A stretch of DNA of 64,000 bases from an uncultured Sphingomonadaceae bacterium (lineage in GTDB: Bacteria > Pseudomonadota > Alphaproteobacteria > Sphingomonadales > Sphingomonadaceae), in assembly GCA_947488845.1 (NCBI GenBank), contig CANLBM010000014.1, positions 1 to 64,000 on the forward strand. The letters are read 5' to 3'. The notes under the pieces are model-generated. The model did not search any database, had not been told where the DNA came from, and saw only the letters and a list, made by a program, of their open reading frames with translations. Both the position numbers and the translations under genes were made by a program. Below, in pieces: positions 8,917-19,518 of the stretch (its first letter is position 1; every line of letters begins with the position of its first letter).

Positions 8917-8936
8917 AGGCTGGCTTTTGCCAGCCT
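8917..8936 (+). terminator. hairpin after the SDR gene
   Basis: A perfect 8-bp stem AGGCTGGC / GCCAGCCT with a TTTT loop lies 38 bp after the SDR stop and 50 bp before gyrA. It is followed by GTTCCCC rather than a T-tract, so it would be a weak intrinsic terminator or an attenuating structure. Confidence 0.45.
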
Positions 8937-8985
8937 GTTCCCCTAGAAGAACCGGCAAGAAAAAACATATAAAAAAGGTCCGTTT

Positions 8986-11751
8986 GTGAACGAACAAACC
9001 ACTCCACCGTCGCCGTCCAATATCGAACCGATAGACATCGTCGACGAGATGAAAACCAGCTACATGGATTATGCCATGTCGGTCATCGTCAGCCGTGCGC
9101 TGCCCGATGTCCGTGACGGTCTGAAGCCGGTTCATCGCCGCATATTATTCGCCGCCCAGGAAGGCGGCATGGTCGCCGGACGGCCCTATCGCAAATGCGC
9201 GAAGATCGTCGGTGACGTGATGGGCAACTATCACCCTCATGGCGACAGCGCGATTTACATGGCGCTTGCCCGGATGACCCAGGACTGGTCGATGCGCGTG
9301 CCGCTGATCGACGGTCAGGGCAATTTCGGTTCGATGGATCCCGACATGCCCGCCTCGATGCGTTACACCGAGGCGCGGCTGAACAAGGTCGCCAATTTCC
9401 TGCTCAACGATCTCGACAAGGATACCGTCGATTTCATCCCCAATTATGACGGCAGCCTCCAGGAACCGAGCGTGCTCCCTGCCCGCTTCCCCAATCTGCT
9501 GGTCAACGGCGCCGGCGGTATCGCGGTCGGCATGGCCACCAACATCCCGCCGCATAATCTCGGCGAGGTTATCAACGCCAGCCTCGCCTATATCGAAAAT
9601 CCCGGCATTACGATCGACGAGCTGATCGAGATCGTCCCCGGACCGGACTTTCCGACCGCACCGCTGATATTGGGCCAGTCCGGCGCACGCGCCGCCTACA
9701 AGGATGGCCGTGGATCGATCATGATGCGCGCCCGCCATGTGATCGAGGAAGGGCGCGGCGACAAGCGTTCGATCGTCCTGACATCGATTCCGTTCCAGGT
9801 CGGCAAATCCGGCCTGGTCGAGAAGATCGCCGAAGTCGCCAAGGACAAGCGGATCGAGGGCGTCTCCGATATCCGCGATGAATCCAGCCGCGCCGGCGTC
9901 CGCGTGGTCATCGAGCTGAAGCGCGATGCAACCGCCGATGTCGTGCTCAACCAGATCTGGCGCTTCACCCCTGCCCAGTCGAGCTTCCCGGCCAATATGC
10001 TAGCCATTCGTGGCGGTCGGCCGGAAGTGCTCACTCTTCGCGACATCATCGAATCGTTCATCACCTTCCGCGAAGAGGTTATCACCCGGCGGACCAAGTT
10101 CGAGCTGAACAAGGCGCGCGAACGGGCGCATATCTTGCTCGGCCTGGTGGTTGCGGTCACCAATATGGACGAAGTGGTGCGAATCATTCGCGGGTCCTCG
10201 ACCCCGGCTGAAGCCCGCGAATCCCTGCTTCGGCGCGAGTGGCCGATTGCCGAGATCGCTGCCTATATCCGTTTGGTCGAGGCGACCGAAACCGATGTCG
10301 AAGGCGACAGCTACAAACTCTCGCAGGTTCAGGTCAAAGCGATCCTCGATCTGCGTCTGCAGAAGCTGACCGCGCTCGGCCGCGAGGAAATCGGCGACGA
10401 GCTGAAGGAACTGGCCACAGCGATCGAGGAATATCTCGCGATTCTGGCCGACCGCGAAAAGCTCTATGCCGTGATGCGCGAAGAGCTCGAACAGGTCCGT
10501 GATGAATTTGCGACTCCGCGCCTGTCGGAAATCACCGCTGCCTGGGACGGCCTCGAAGACGAGGATCTGATGGAACGGTCCGAGATGGTCGTGACCGTCA
10601 CCCATGGCGGATATATCAAGCGCACCCCGCTCGACACGTTCCGTGCCCAGCGCCGCGGCGGCAAGGGCCGCGCCGGCATGGCGACCAAGGACGAGGATGC
10701 GATCATCGAATTGTTCGTGACCTCGACCCATACGCCGGTCCTGTTCTTCTCGACCCACGGCAAGGTCTATCGCCTGAAAGTCTGGAAATTGCCGGAAGGC
10801 GGCCCCCAGACCAAGGGGCGGCCGATGATCAACCTGCTGCCGCTGGCCGATGGTGAAACGATCTCCACCGTATTGCCATTGCCCGAAGACGAAGCCGAAT
10901 GGTCGAGCCTCCACGTCATGTTCGCCACCGCCAAAGGCGGCGTGCGGCGTAACAGCATGGACAGCTTTACCAATGTACCGTCCAACGGCAAATTCGCGAT
11001 GAAATTTGACGAAGGCAGCGACGATCGCCTGATTGGCGTCGAGTTGCTGAGCGACAATGATGACGTCCTGCTGGCAACCAAGAATGGCAAGGCCATTCGC
11101 TTTGCGGGCGATGCGGTCCGTTCGTTCCAGAGCCGGACGTCCACAGGTGTCCGCGGTATCGCGCTCAAGGGCGACGACGAGGTGATCTCGCTGTCTGTTC
11201 TCCGCGGATTTGAGGCCTCGACCGAGGAACGCGATCAATATCTGAAAGCGGCTCCGTGGAAGGATAACGAGAACGCACCCGAGCTTTCCGCCGAACGTAT
11301 GGCCGAGTTCAGTGAAATGGAGGACTTCATCCTCACTGTCTGTACCAATGGCTATGGCAAGCGCTCGAGCGCCTACGAATATCGCCAGTCGGGCCGCGGC
11401 GGTCAGGGCATTCTCAATATCGACAATATCAAGCGCAACGGCACTGTTGTCGCAAGCTTCCGCGCCACCGACGACGAACAGGTCATGCTGGTCACCGACC
11501 AAGCCAAGCTGATCCGGATGAAAGTCGCCGATATGCGTGTGATCGGGCGCAACAGCTCGGGCGTCAAATTGTTCGACGTTGCCAAGGGCGAGCATGTCGT
11601 CGGCGCCGCCAAGATTGACGAGGAAGAAGAATCGGAGAACGAAGCCGAAGATGCCGTGGTTGAGGAAATGGTCGAACAGGGCATTTCCGATGGTGACATA
11701 GCGGCACCGGAAGCGTCGGGAGATGAAGCGCCGGAAGATACAGCCGAATGA
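8986..11751 (+). CDS. gyrA: DNA gyrase subunit A
   Basis: This 921-residue protein starts at a GTG. The breakage-reunion domain has the active-site Tyr127 in MRYTEARL. The quinolone-resistance region reads [15 protein letters not shown]: Ser88 corresponds to E. coli Ser83, but Met92 occupies the place of Asp87. The GyrA-box QRRGGKG is near residue 555 and identifies gyrase rather than topoisomerase IV. A beta-pinwheel C-terminal domain and a long acidic tail follow. With GyrB it forms the A2B2 enzyme that introduces negative supercoils. It is transcribed alone; a REP-like doublet follows the stop. Confidence 0.98.
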   Translation: MNEQTTPPSPSNIEPIDIVDEMKTSYMDYAMSVIVSRALPDVRDGLKPVHRRILFAAQEGGMVAGRPYRKCAKIVGDVMGNYHPHGDSAIYMALARMTQDWSMRVPLIDGQGNFGSMDPDMPASMRYTEARLNKVANFLLNDLDKDTVDFIPNYDGSLQEPSVLPARFPNLLVNGAGGIAVGMATNIPPHNLGEVINASLAYIENPGITIDELIEIVPGPDFPTAPLILGQSGARAAYKDGRGSIMMRARHVIEEGRGDKRSIVLTSIPFQVGKSGLVEKIAEVAKDKRIEGVSDIRDESSRAGVRVVIELKRDATADVVLNQIWRFTPAQSSFPANMLAIRGGRPEVLTLRDIIESFITFREEVITRRTKFELNKARERAHILLGLVVAVTNMDEVVRIIRGSSTPAEARESLLRREWPIAEIAAYIRLVEATETDVEGDSYKLSQVQVKAILDLRLQKLTALGREEIGDELKELATAIEEYLAILADREKLYAVMREELEQVRDEFATPRLSEITAAWDGLEDEDLMERSEMVVTVTHGGYIKRTPLDTFRAQRRGGKGRAGMATKDEDAIIELFVTSTHTPVLFFSTHGKVYRLKVWKLPEGGPQTKGRPMINLLPLADGETISTVLPLPEDEAEWSSLHVMFATAKGGVRRNSMDSFTNVPSNGKFAMKFDEGSDDRLIGVELLSDNDDVLLATKNGKAIRFAGDAVRSFQSRTSTGVRGIALKGDDEVISLSVLRGFEASTEERDQYLKAAPWKDNENAPELSAERMAEFSEMEDFILTVCTNGYGKRSSAYEYRQSGRGGQGILNIDNIKRNGTVVASFRATDDEQVMLVTDQAKLIRMKVADMRVIGRNSSGVKLFDVAKGEHVVGAAKIDEEEESENEAEDAVVEEMVEQGISDGDIAAPEASGDEAPEDTAE

Positions 11752-11758
11752 TCCAATA

Positions 11759-11845
11759 CCGTTCGTCCTGAGCCTGTCGAAGGACCCCTTGCGGGAAAAG
11801 GTCTCTCGATGGCGAGAGGCCCTTCGACAGGCTCGGCACGAACGG
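11759..11845. repeat. REP-like inverted doublet, subtype 2
   Basis: A left arm starting CCGTTCGTCCTGAGCCTG (11759-11784) is matched in inverted orientation by 11821-11845, whose reverse complement starts CCGTTCGTGCCGAGCCTG. The arms are about 25 bp with few mismatches, separated by a 36-bp spacer containing its own short inverted repeats. The head CCGTTCGT and the GAGC...GTCGA core are shared with the repeats at 33.6-34.0 kb. The element fills the gyrA-tauD gap and could fold into a long hairpin in RNA. Confidence 0.8.
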
Positions 11846-11867
11846 AAAAATATGGAGGGGAAAGCCG

Positions 11868-12704
11868 ATGAAGATCACACCATCCGGGCAAGCCTGCGGA
11901 GCCGAGGTGACGGGCATCGATCTTACGAAACCGCTCTCGGCTGATACTATCGCTGAAATCCGGTCGGCATGGCTGGAACATCATGTTCTCTCCTTCCCGA
12001 ACCAGGCGATGAATGATGACAATCTGGAGCGGTTCACCCGCCATTTCGGTGACTTCGGCCACGACCCGTTTTTCGACCCGATAGAGGGACGCAAACATAT
12101 TGCTGCCATCCGGCGCGATGCCGAAGAGAAAAGCCCGCTATTTGCCGAGAATTGGCACAGCGACTGGAGTTTCCAGGCGCATCCGCCAGCCGGCACCTGC
12201 CTGCTCGGGATCACCATTCCTCCCGTCGGCGGTGATACATTATTCGCCAACCAGCACGCGGCGCTCGACGCCATGCCATCCGAAATGCGTGCGCAATATG
12301 AAGGCCTGACCGCGATCCACAGCGCAGGTCTCGCTTATGCCCCCGACGGCGCTTATGGCGACAGGGACGAGGGCCGCAGCATGGCGATCCGTCCCGACGA
12401 ATCGGCCCGCGAGACACAGACCCACCCCTTGATCCGCGAACATCCGGAGACCGGTCGCCCCGGACTGTTCAGCTGCATGGGCTATATCATCGGCTTTGAA
12501 GGCATGGCGCAAGAAGACGCCCTGCCCTTGCTGCAGCAATTATACGCCTGGCAAAGCCGTGATGAATTTGTCTACCGCCACCAATGGCAGGAAAATATGC
12601 TGGTCATGTGGGACAATCGTTCGGTGCTACACTGCGCGACCGGGGGCTATGACGGCCATGACCGCCTGCTGCACCGGACCACGATTGCCGCTTATCAGGC
12701 GTGA
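11868..12704 (+). CDS. TauD/TfdA family Fe(II)/2-oxoglutarate dioxygenase
   Basis: The protein is 278 residues long. The Fe(II) facial triad is visible as His97 and Asp99 in WHSDWSFQ and His255 in VLHCATGGYDG. Arg270 in HRTTIA would bind the 2-oxoglutarate carboxylate. The family hydroxylates taurine, alkyl sulfates, aryloxyacetates and other substrates with release of succinate and CO2. The substrate here is open, since no sulfonate transporter is nearby. The ATG is preceded by GGAGGGG. Its 3' end overlaps the convergent yhhN gene by 10 bp. Confidence 0.88.
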   Translation: MKITPSGQACGAEVTGIDLTKPLSADTIAEIRSAWLEHHVLSFPNQAMNDDNLERFTRHFGDFGHDPFFDPIEGRKHIAAIRRDAEEKSPLFAENWHSDWSFQAHPPAGTCLLGITIPPVGGDTLFANQHAALDAMPSEMRAQYEGLTAIHSAGLAYAPDGAYGDRDEGRSMAIRPDESARETQTHPLIREHPETGRPGLFSCMGYIIGFEGMAQEDALPLLQQLYAWQSRDEFVYRHQWQENMLVMWDNRSVLHCATGGYDGHDRLLHRTTIAAYQA

Positions 12705-13375
12705 ACCGGGTCGGCGCTTTCAGCTGCCAATTCGTGCCTCAGCGTCCTGACAATTCCGGTGGCGATCATGAACTGCCCAAAATAATATAGCGGCCAGATC
12801 AGCAATTCCGGAATGACACTGTTCTCCAGCGGGCCCATCCGGGCGAATATCAGCAAGTCCGAAACCAGAAACATCACCGCGCCGGCGCCAACCTGATAGC
12901 GTGAAAAGCGGCTGGTCCATGCCATGGCCGCCATGGCCGCGACTGACAGGCAATAGACCGCGACACCGGCGGCATCTTCCCGCACCGAAGGCAAGGTCCA
13001 GGCGATCAGCACCGACAGCGGCACCAGCAGGATCGCGAATATTTTCTGGCTGAATCCCAGTTGATGGCGGCGGAAGCGGGAGTAGAAAGCAATCGCGACG
13101 AGATGGCCGGCCATGAAGGCACCGGCGCCGAGAATCAGGTCATATTCGAGCGCCATATCGCCGATCGCCCCGAGGGCCATGATCGCGCCAACAATCTTTC
13201 CATCCAGCCGATGCAGACGGACCAGCGCATAAATGGCGAGAAATCCGACGCCGGCACCTTTCCACGCCATCAGGTAGAGGCCGGGAATATTGCTATCATT
13301 TACAAAGAAATAGCTGATCCCGAACAGCAAGCTGAGCAGCAGAAACGGTCTGGATTCGGCAAATGCGCTTTTCAT
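12695..13375 (-). CDS. YhhN family integral membrane protein (lysoplasmalogenase-like)
   Basis: This 226-residue protein has seven to eight hydrophobic segments and the YhhN family pattern: a conserved GDMALEYD after the third segment and VSDLLIFAR near residue 170, acidic residues proposed to form the active site. TMEM86 homologues hydrolyse the vinyl-ether bond of lysoplasmalogens; bacterial substrates are less certain. It is an inner-membrane protein and is monocistronic. Confidence 0.85.
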   Translation of the reverse strand: MKSAFAESRPFLLLSLLFGISYFFVNDSNIPGLYLMAWKGAGVGFLAIYALVRLHRLDGKIVGAIMALGAIGDMALEYDLILGAGAFMAGHLVAIAFYSRFRRHQLGFSQKIFAILLVPLSVLIAWTLPSVREDAAGVAVYCLSVAAMAAMAWTSRFSRYQVGAGAVMFLVSDLLIFARMGPLENSVIPELLIWPLYYFGQFMIATGIVRTLRHELAAESADPVHA

Positions 13376-13472
13376 CGGAATGTCATCTTCCCCTCTTCTT
13401 CATCGCCTGTATCATGCAACGGGCCCGACTGCCAGATTGACATTAGAGTCTTACCACAACACTAAGGCGCCC

Positions 13473-14821
<1,349 letters not shown>

Positions 14822-14825
<4 letters not shown>

Positions 14826-15280
14826 CATTTGCACTTTGGCGCAGAGCGCTTGGGCCGCGTGCTCCTGAATTCCGTTCGGGTCAGCTGGCTGTTGCCGTCC
14901 CGGTCTGCGCCCGCAAAGCGGTCGCTGGTCGAGACGGCCCACTCCTCGAAGGTCAATAGATTATTGCCGTCCTTGTCGAGTTTCCGGAAGGCATCGGTGC
15001 GGCTGCTCATCATCTCCAGTCGCGTGATAATTTCGTCGCCATTGCGGTCGTAGCGATTGAACCGCATTTCTTCGCGAGACGGCTTGTAAGCTTTGGGCGG
15101 TGCCGGCCCGATCGTTTCTGCATCCAGCTCCGCCTCCGGCAGAATCTCCGGATCGATCTTCTCGGGTGGCGGCGGAGCAGCGGGCAGCGGCACATCCTGT
15201 CCCTCCGCACCGATCCAGAGGAACAGGCCTGCGGCCAACATCAGCATCATCCCGGCTGCACCGGCGGCAAATTTCTTCAT
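14822..15280 (-). CDS. exported or membrane-anchored EF-hand protein
   Basis: The protein is 152 residues. An N-terminal hydrophobic segment (residues 8-27) could be a signal peptide or anchor, and a Pro/Glu-rich linker follows. Three EF-hand loops are visible: [24 protein letters not shown] and [12 protein letters not shown], each with the D-x-D/N-G pattern and an acidic residue at position 12. Calcium binding is expected in the periplasm. The protein ends KCKC, an odd paired-cysteine tail. Function is unknown. Confidence 0.82.
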
Positions 15281-15309
15281 AAGCAGATCCCGTGGATCAG
15301 CGGCTCGTT

Positions 15310-15981
15310 CTAGCGACCAGAAATGCCGTGCCAGATGATGCGCGCGGCGCTGGCCGGATTATATAGATCGGGAGCCAGTTGGCCCCTCCTAACATCACGC
15401 AACATCAGTTGGCAGAGGATTGAAAGCGGTCGGCCGCTTTTGTCAAAATCCACGCGCTGCCGTGATTTCAATATTTGCCTGCAGCGGTCGAAAGCGGACG
15501 TCCGCATATTCGCATCCGAACAATGGCGGGCAAAGTCCCATAGCGCCCATGCTTCCGCCTGTTCGGCCTGCTCCTCGGTCAATGCCGTTCCATGTGCCAA
15601 ACCGAATGCGAAAAATCCACGACCACGCGCGGCTGCGTAATTTTCGAACTGACGGTCATCCCATGGAAAATCATCGAGCATCGCCTCCCAGCCATCAAGC
15701 AACACCAATAGCGGTGCGAGATCTTCTCCTTTGGCTTCAATCAGATTAACCTGCTCGATCAGTGGTTCGCCCGTTGGCCGGTCCTCTGCGGGCTTGGTTA
15801 AAATATCCCGCCACCAGGTTAACCGCATCTGTCCTATCAATATTTCCGAAGTAGAGCGGATAGTGTCCGCGAATCGCGCGTCGAGCGCAAATAATAGCGC
15901 ATAGCGGTCACGATCCCCTGATTTTGCATAGGCAATGATCAATCTTTGTAATGGTTCGAGCTCGTTCTGCGCATAATTCAT
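15310..15981 (-). CDS. squalene/phytoene synthase-like protein, probably non-catalytic
   Basis: The 223 residues have the all-helical fold signature of the squalene/phytoene synthase family (RYALLFALDARFADTIRS, MRLTWWRDIL, ARGRGFFAFGLAHGT). The two Asp-rich motifs that bind the diphosphate-magnesium cluster are not recognisable, and the protein is about 60 residues shorter than true synthases. It resembles the NDUFAF6-type branch, which assists respiratory complex I assembly. No hopanoid or carotenoid genes are nearby. Assignment to the fold is solid, function is not. Confidence 0.75.
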   Translation of the reverse strand: MNYAQNELEPLQRLIIAYAKSGDRDRYALLFALDARFADTIRSTSEILIGQMRLTWWRDILTKPAEDRPTGEPLIEQVNLIEAKGEDLAPLLVLLDGWEAMLDDFPWDDRQFENYAAARGRGFFAFGLAHGTALTEEQAEQAEAWALWDFARHCSDANMRTSAFDRCRQILKSRQRVDFDKSGRPLSILCQLMLRDVRRGQLAPDLYNPASAARIIWHGISGR

Positions 15982-16135
15982 GTTGCTGCGGTCGCGAGTT
16001 TTCCGTGCGAAATCAAGGTAAAGATCGCTTTAACCAAGCCTATTGCGCCGTCGCTAACCCTTTTCTCCCTATCAGACATGCAGAAATGAAATTGAACGGC
16101 GCAACAATTTGCGCACAGATCATGGGACCAGGGGC

Positions 16136-18193
16136 ATGTTTGACCGGAACAGGACGAAATCAGCGCGATCATTCTTGCAGGAATTGCGTAGCAATACTGC
16201 TGGTAATACTCTTGCGATGGCCGGAATGGCGCTCTTCCCGATGGCGGCAATGATTGGTGGCGGTGTCGACGTAAGCCGTATCTATCTGGTACAGACTCGC
16301 TTGCAACAGGCGTGCGATGCCGGAGCCCTGGCAGGGCGCCGTCAAATGGCGAGCGGCAGCTGGACCGCCAACAGTAACGCCGCCAGCATCGCAGCCAATA
16401 ACATGTTCAAGGCAAATTTCGATACCGATGCATATGGGTCTTACCAGGGAACATCTGCGTTTACCGAAAATGCCGGTACGGTCAGCGGCGTGGCCACCGT
16501 CAAACTGGACATGGCCGTGATGCAGATGTTCGGCTACGGGACCAGGAGCGTCAGCGTCGAGTGCGATGCCTCGATGAGCATTCCCAATACAGACGTCATG
16601 TTCGTTCTGGATACGACCGGATCGATGAATTGTCCCGATACCGGATCGACCTATTGCAGTAACAATGGCAATACCGAAGCATCAAATGCTCGTATTCGTG
16701 GCCTTCGGGCGGCGGTGAAATGTTTCTATGAGACATTGGCCAAGCGGAACAGCGAAGAAGATTGTGGATCGACACCCGCCGCAGGCAGCGCAAATACCGC
16801 GCACCTTCGTTTCGGTTTCGTACCTTATAGTACGAACGTGAACGTCGGAAAACTTCTGCCCAATGATTTTCTGGCCGACAACTGGACCTACCAGTCGCGC
16901 GAAGCCGTCACCAGGCTGGAAAATGTCGTGGTCGACTATACGCCTGGCACACCATATCTCTATGACACCGACTATTATTACGACGGCAATTGGAGCAACA
17001 CCCAAACAATCGATACTCATTATAATGTCCGCAACAGCAATGCATGCGATGACCTTAAACCCAATGATTATGATGATATGTCGGGAAGCGAAGGGTCGAA
17101 ATATAACGAGTATACGTGGACCTCTGGCGGCCAACAGACTACCCGCTGGTATGTCGATGTATCGGGAACCAGATATGACTACAGCACCAATTACCACAGC
17201 GGGCGGGACCGCTGCCGCATCCAGTTGCGTACACGCGGCCTTACCGAACAGCGGCAATATCGCCGGGTAGATTCGCCGATATATGAACAGCAGCAGGTCT
17301 TTTCTCATTATGATTACAAGCCGATCACTTTCAACGTCAGCGGTCTGAAAGCGGGCGGATCAACGTGGAACAATTCGATTGACCTTCCCGTGGGCAACCA
17401 GGGTCTGGATACAGGTGTACGCTGGGATGGCTGTATCGAAGAACGGCAGACGGTAAGAACCACCAATTTCAATCCGATCCCGACTGCCGCATATGACCTT
17501 GATATCGATCGGATGCCGACCACCGGTGATCCGGCGACGCAATGGGGCCCTCTGCTCGATGAAGCCGTTTGGGGCCGATATTCAGGCGGCAACCGCACAA
17601 GCTCGACGGTTTCAACCTCTAGCAATCTCAGTCGAAACTTTAGCTACACCTGCGCCAACGAAGCGCGGAAGTTGCAGCGATGGGACACGCCGAGCAATTT
17701 TGACAGCTATCTGAACAATCTCGATGCTATCGGCAGCACATATCATGATATCGGACTGATCTGGGGCGCGCGTTTGCTATCGCCGACAGGGATATTCTCG
17801 TCGGAGAATGCTACCACGTCTAACGGAGGCGCCATCGACCGCCACCTGATCTTCATGACCGATGGTGATACCGTGACCAGCAGTTCCCAATATACTTCTT
17901 ATGGTGTGGAATGGTATGATCGCCGCAGAACGTCGTCGGGCAGCTCGCCATCAGACAATGATCTTGAAACGCAGGTCAACAGCCGGTTCCTGGCAATGTG
18001 CGGTGCCATCAAGAATCAGAACATCACCTTGTGGGTCGTGTCATTCGGTAACGGCGTAAGCGCCAGTTCGATAACCAACTTGCAGAATTGTGCGACCGCC
18101 GGGAAATTCTACAATGCCAGCAACAGCGCGCAATTGTTGGAAAACTTCCGCACCATCGCGAATGATATCTCGCAATTGAGACTGACGAACTGA
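16136..18193 (+). CDS. TadG-like pilus-assembly protein with von Willebrand A domain
   Basis: The 685-residue product is taken from the ATG at 16136, which follows AGGGG. One N-terminal transmembrane helix (LAMAGMALFPMAAMIGGGVDVSRIYLVQTRLQQACDA is the TadE/G-type region; only this one is seen) precedes a VWA domain. The MIDAS-like motif VLDTTGSM is at about residue 158, and the second half of the domain has DRHLIFMTDGDTV. A long Tyr/Asp/Ser-rich insertion (about residues 270-500) splits the VWA fold. Such proteins belong to Flp/tad pilus systems and face the periplasm. Two TadE-like genes follow immediately, overlapping by 1 bp. The core tad ATPase and secretin genes are not in the window. 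Confidence 0.85.
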   Translation: MFDRNRTKSARSFLQELRSNTAGNTLAMAGMALFPMAAMIGGGVDVSRIYLVQTRLQQACDAGALAGRRQMASGSWTANSNAASIAANNMFKANFDTDAYGSYQGTSAFTENAGTVSGVATVKLDMAVMQMFGYGTRSVSVECDASMSIPNTDVMFVLDTTGSMNCPDTGSTYCSNNGNTEASNARIRGLRAAVKCFYETLAKRNSEEDCGSTPAAGSANTAHLRFGFVPYSTNVNVGKLLPNDFLADNWTYQSREAVTRLENVVVDYTPGTPYLYDTDYYYDGNWSNTQTIDTHYNVRNSNACDDLKPNDYDDMSGSEGSKYNEYTWTSGGQQTTRWYVDVSGTRYDYSTNYHSGRDRCRIQLRTRGLTEQRQYRRVDSPIYEQQQVFSHYDYKPITFNVSGLKAGGSTWNNSIDLPVGNQGLDTGVRWDGCIEERQTVRTTNFNPIPTAAYDLDIDRMPTTGDPATQWGPLLDEAVWGRYSGGNRTSSTVSTSSNLSRNFSYTCANEARKLQRWDTPSNFDSYLNNLDAIGSTYHDIGLIWGARLLSPTGIFSSENATTSNGGAIDRHLIFMTDGDTVTSSSQYTSYGVEWYDRRRTSSGSSPSDNDLETQVNSRFLAMCGAIKNQNITLWVVSFGNGVSASSITNLQNCATAGKFYNASNSAQLLENFRTIANDISQLRLTN

Positions 18194-18801
18194 TGCGCGG
18201 TTTTATCAACAAACTCCGCACGCTCAGAAGAGATGATGTCGGCGCAGCGCTCGTGGAATTCGCATTCGTCGCGCCGGTACTCATCCTCCTGATCATGGGC
18301 ATATTGGATGTCGGTCATCGCATTTATGCGACTGCGATTCTGCAGGGCTCCGTGCAAAAGGCCGCGCGTGATGCCAGTCTTGACGATGGTGCCGCCAATG
18401 CCGGCACAATCGATGATCGGGTGAAGAACCTGATGTTGCCGGTACTTCAGCCGGAGCCGATTTCGACATTTGACTTTACACGCCGGAATTACAGCAATTT
18501 CTCGGATGTCTCGCAACCGGAAGATTTCACCGACACCAATAATGACGGTGACTGCAACAATGGCGAACCATATGACGACATCAACGGCAATGACAGTTGG
18601 GATGCCGACCGGGGTGCTTCCGGGCAAGGTAATGCGAAGGATGCCGTATTATATACCGTACGGGTTACCTATCCTCGGCTGTTCCCCATGGCGGGCCTGA
18701 TTGGCCTGTCGCAGGAGGAATCTATTGAAGCCAGCACGGTCGTCCGGAACCAGCCATTTGGTGAACAATCCGCACGCGGAGGGATAAAAAATTGTACCTG
18801 A
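18193..18801 (+). CDS. TadE-like pseudopilin with Asp/Asn-rich insertion
   Basis: The 202-residue protein has the TadE N-terminus: a short basic cytoplasmic stretch, then GAALVEFAFVAPVLILLIMGI as the transmembrane helix with the conserved Glu. The extracytoplasmic part carries an acidic stretch at about residues 115-140 (TNNDGDCNNGEPYDD, NGNDSWDAD) resembling calcium-binding DxDxDG loops. The start codon overlaps the stop of the upstream TadG-like gene (TGATG), implying coupling. Confidence 0.87.
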   Translation: MRGFINKLRTLRRDDVGAALVEFAFVAPVLILLIMGILDVGHRIYATAILQGSVQKAARDASLDDGAANAGTIDDRVKNLMLPVLQPEPISTFDFTRRNYSNFSDVSQPEDFTDTNNDGDCNNGEPYDDINGNDSWDADRGASGQGNAKDAVLYTVRVTYPRLFPMAGLIGLSQEESIEASTVVRNQPFGEQSARGGIKNCT

Positions 18802-19496
18802 GACAAAAGCCCGGCGGGCTCAAACCTTTCTCATCGATCAAACGGATCTTGTCTGCACTTGCAGCCAATACGAGCGGCCTTGCTCTTATTGAATTTGCTT
18901 ATTCCCTGCCGTTCGTAATGGGCGTCGGAATGTATGGCGCCGAAGTTGCAAATGTTGCGATGGTGAGAATGCGGGTCAACCAGGTTTCCATGCATGCTGC
19001 CGACAACGCTGCCCGAATCGGCGAAGGCTCTCTCCTTACGGAAAAGACAATCTACGAAGCCGACATCAACGATCTGTTCGTCGGCGCAGATCTTCAGGCC
19101 GGTCGGTATGTCGATATCTTCGAGCATGGACGTATCATCGTGAGCAGTCTTCAAAAGCATAGCGACGGTGATCAATATATCCATTGGCAGCGGTGCAAGG
19201 GCAAAAAGGCCCATGTATCAAGCTATGGAACCGAGGGGGCGGGTTCTCCCTCCCGGCCCGTCAACGGCATGGGTCCGTCCGGCGCCCGGGTAACGGCACC
19301 TGACAATGGCGCCGTGATCTTTGTAGAGATTTCTTACGACTACAAGCCCTTGATTTCGAGAACTTTTACGAGCACCCAGACGATCACCACGCGAAGCGCG
19401 TTCAATGTGCGCGACCGTCGTGATTTGTCGCAAATCTATGACCGGACCGGAAGTGACCCGGTCGCCGATTGCGCTACATTTGATGGTATCAGCTAA
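18792..19496 (+). CDS. second TadE-like protein
   Basis: The 234-residue protein begins at a TTG that overlaps the preceding gene by 10 bp. A basic N-terminus is followed by GLALIEFAYSLPFVMGVGMYGAEVAN, a TadE-type helix, and a periplasmic domain with few known features. It is the third gene of a TadG-TadE-TadE cluster of minor pilus components. The start is uncertain, as no ATG is available near this position. Confidence 0.83.
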   Translation: MYLRQKPGGLKPFSSIKRILSALAANTSGLALIEFAYSLPFVMGVGMYGAEVANVAMVRMRVNQVSMHAADNAARIGEGSLLTEKTIYEADINDLFVGADLQAGRYVDIFEHGRIIVSSLQKHSDGDQYIHWQRCKGKKAHVSSYGTEGAGSPSRPVNGMGPSGARVTAPDNGAVIFVEISYDYKPLISRTFTSTQTITTRSAFNVRDRRDLSQIYDRTGSDPVADCATFDGIS

Positions 19497-19518
19497 ACCG
19501 CGTTAAACGACCGGCACC

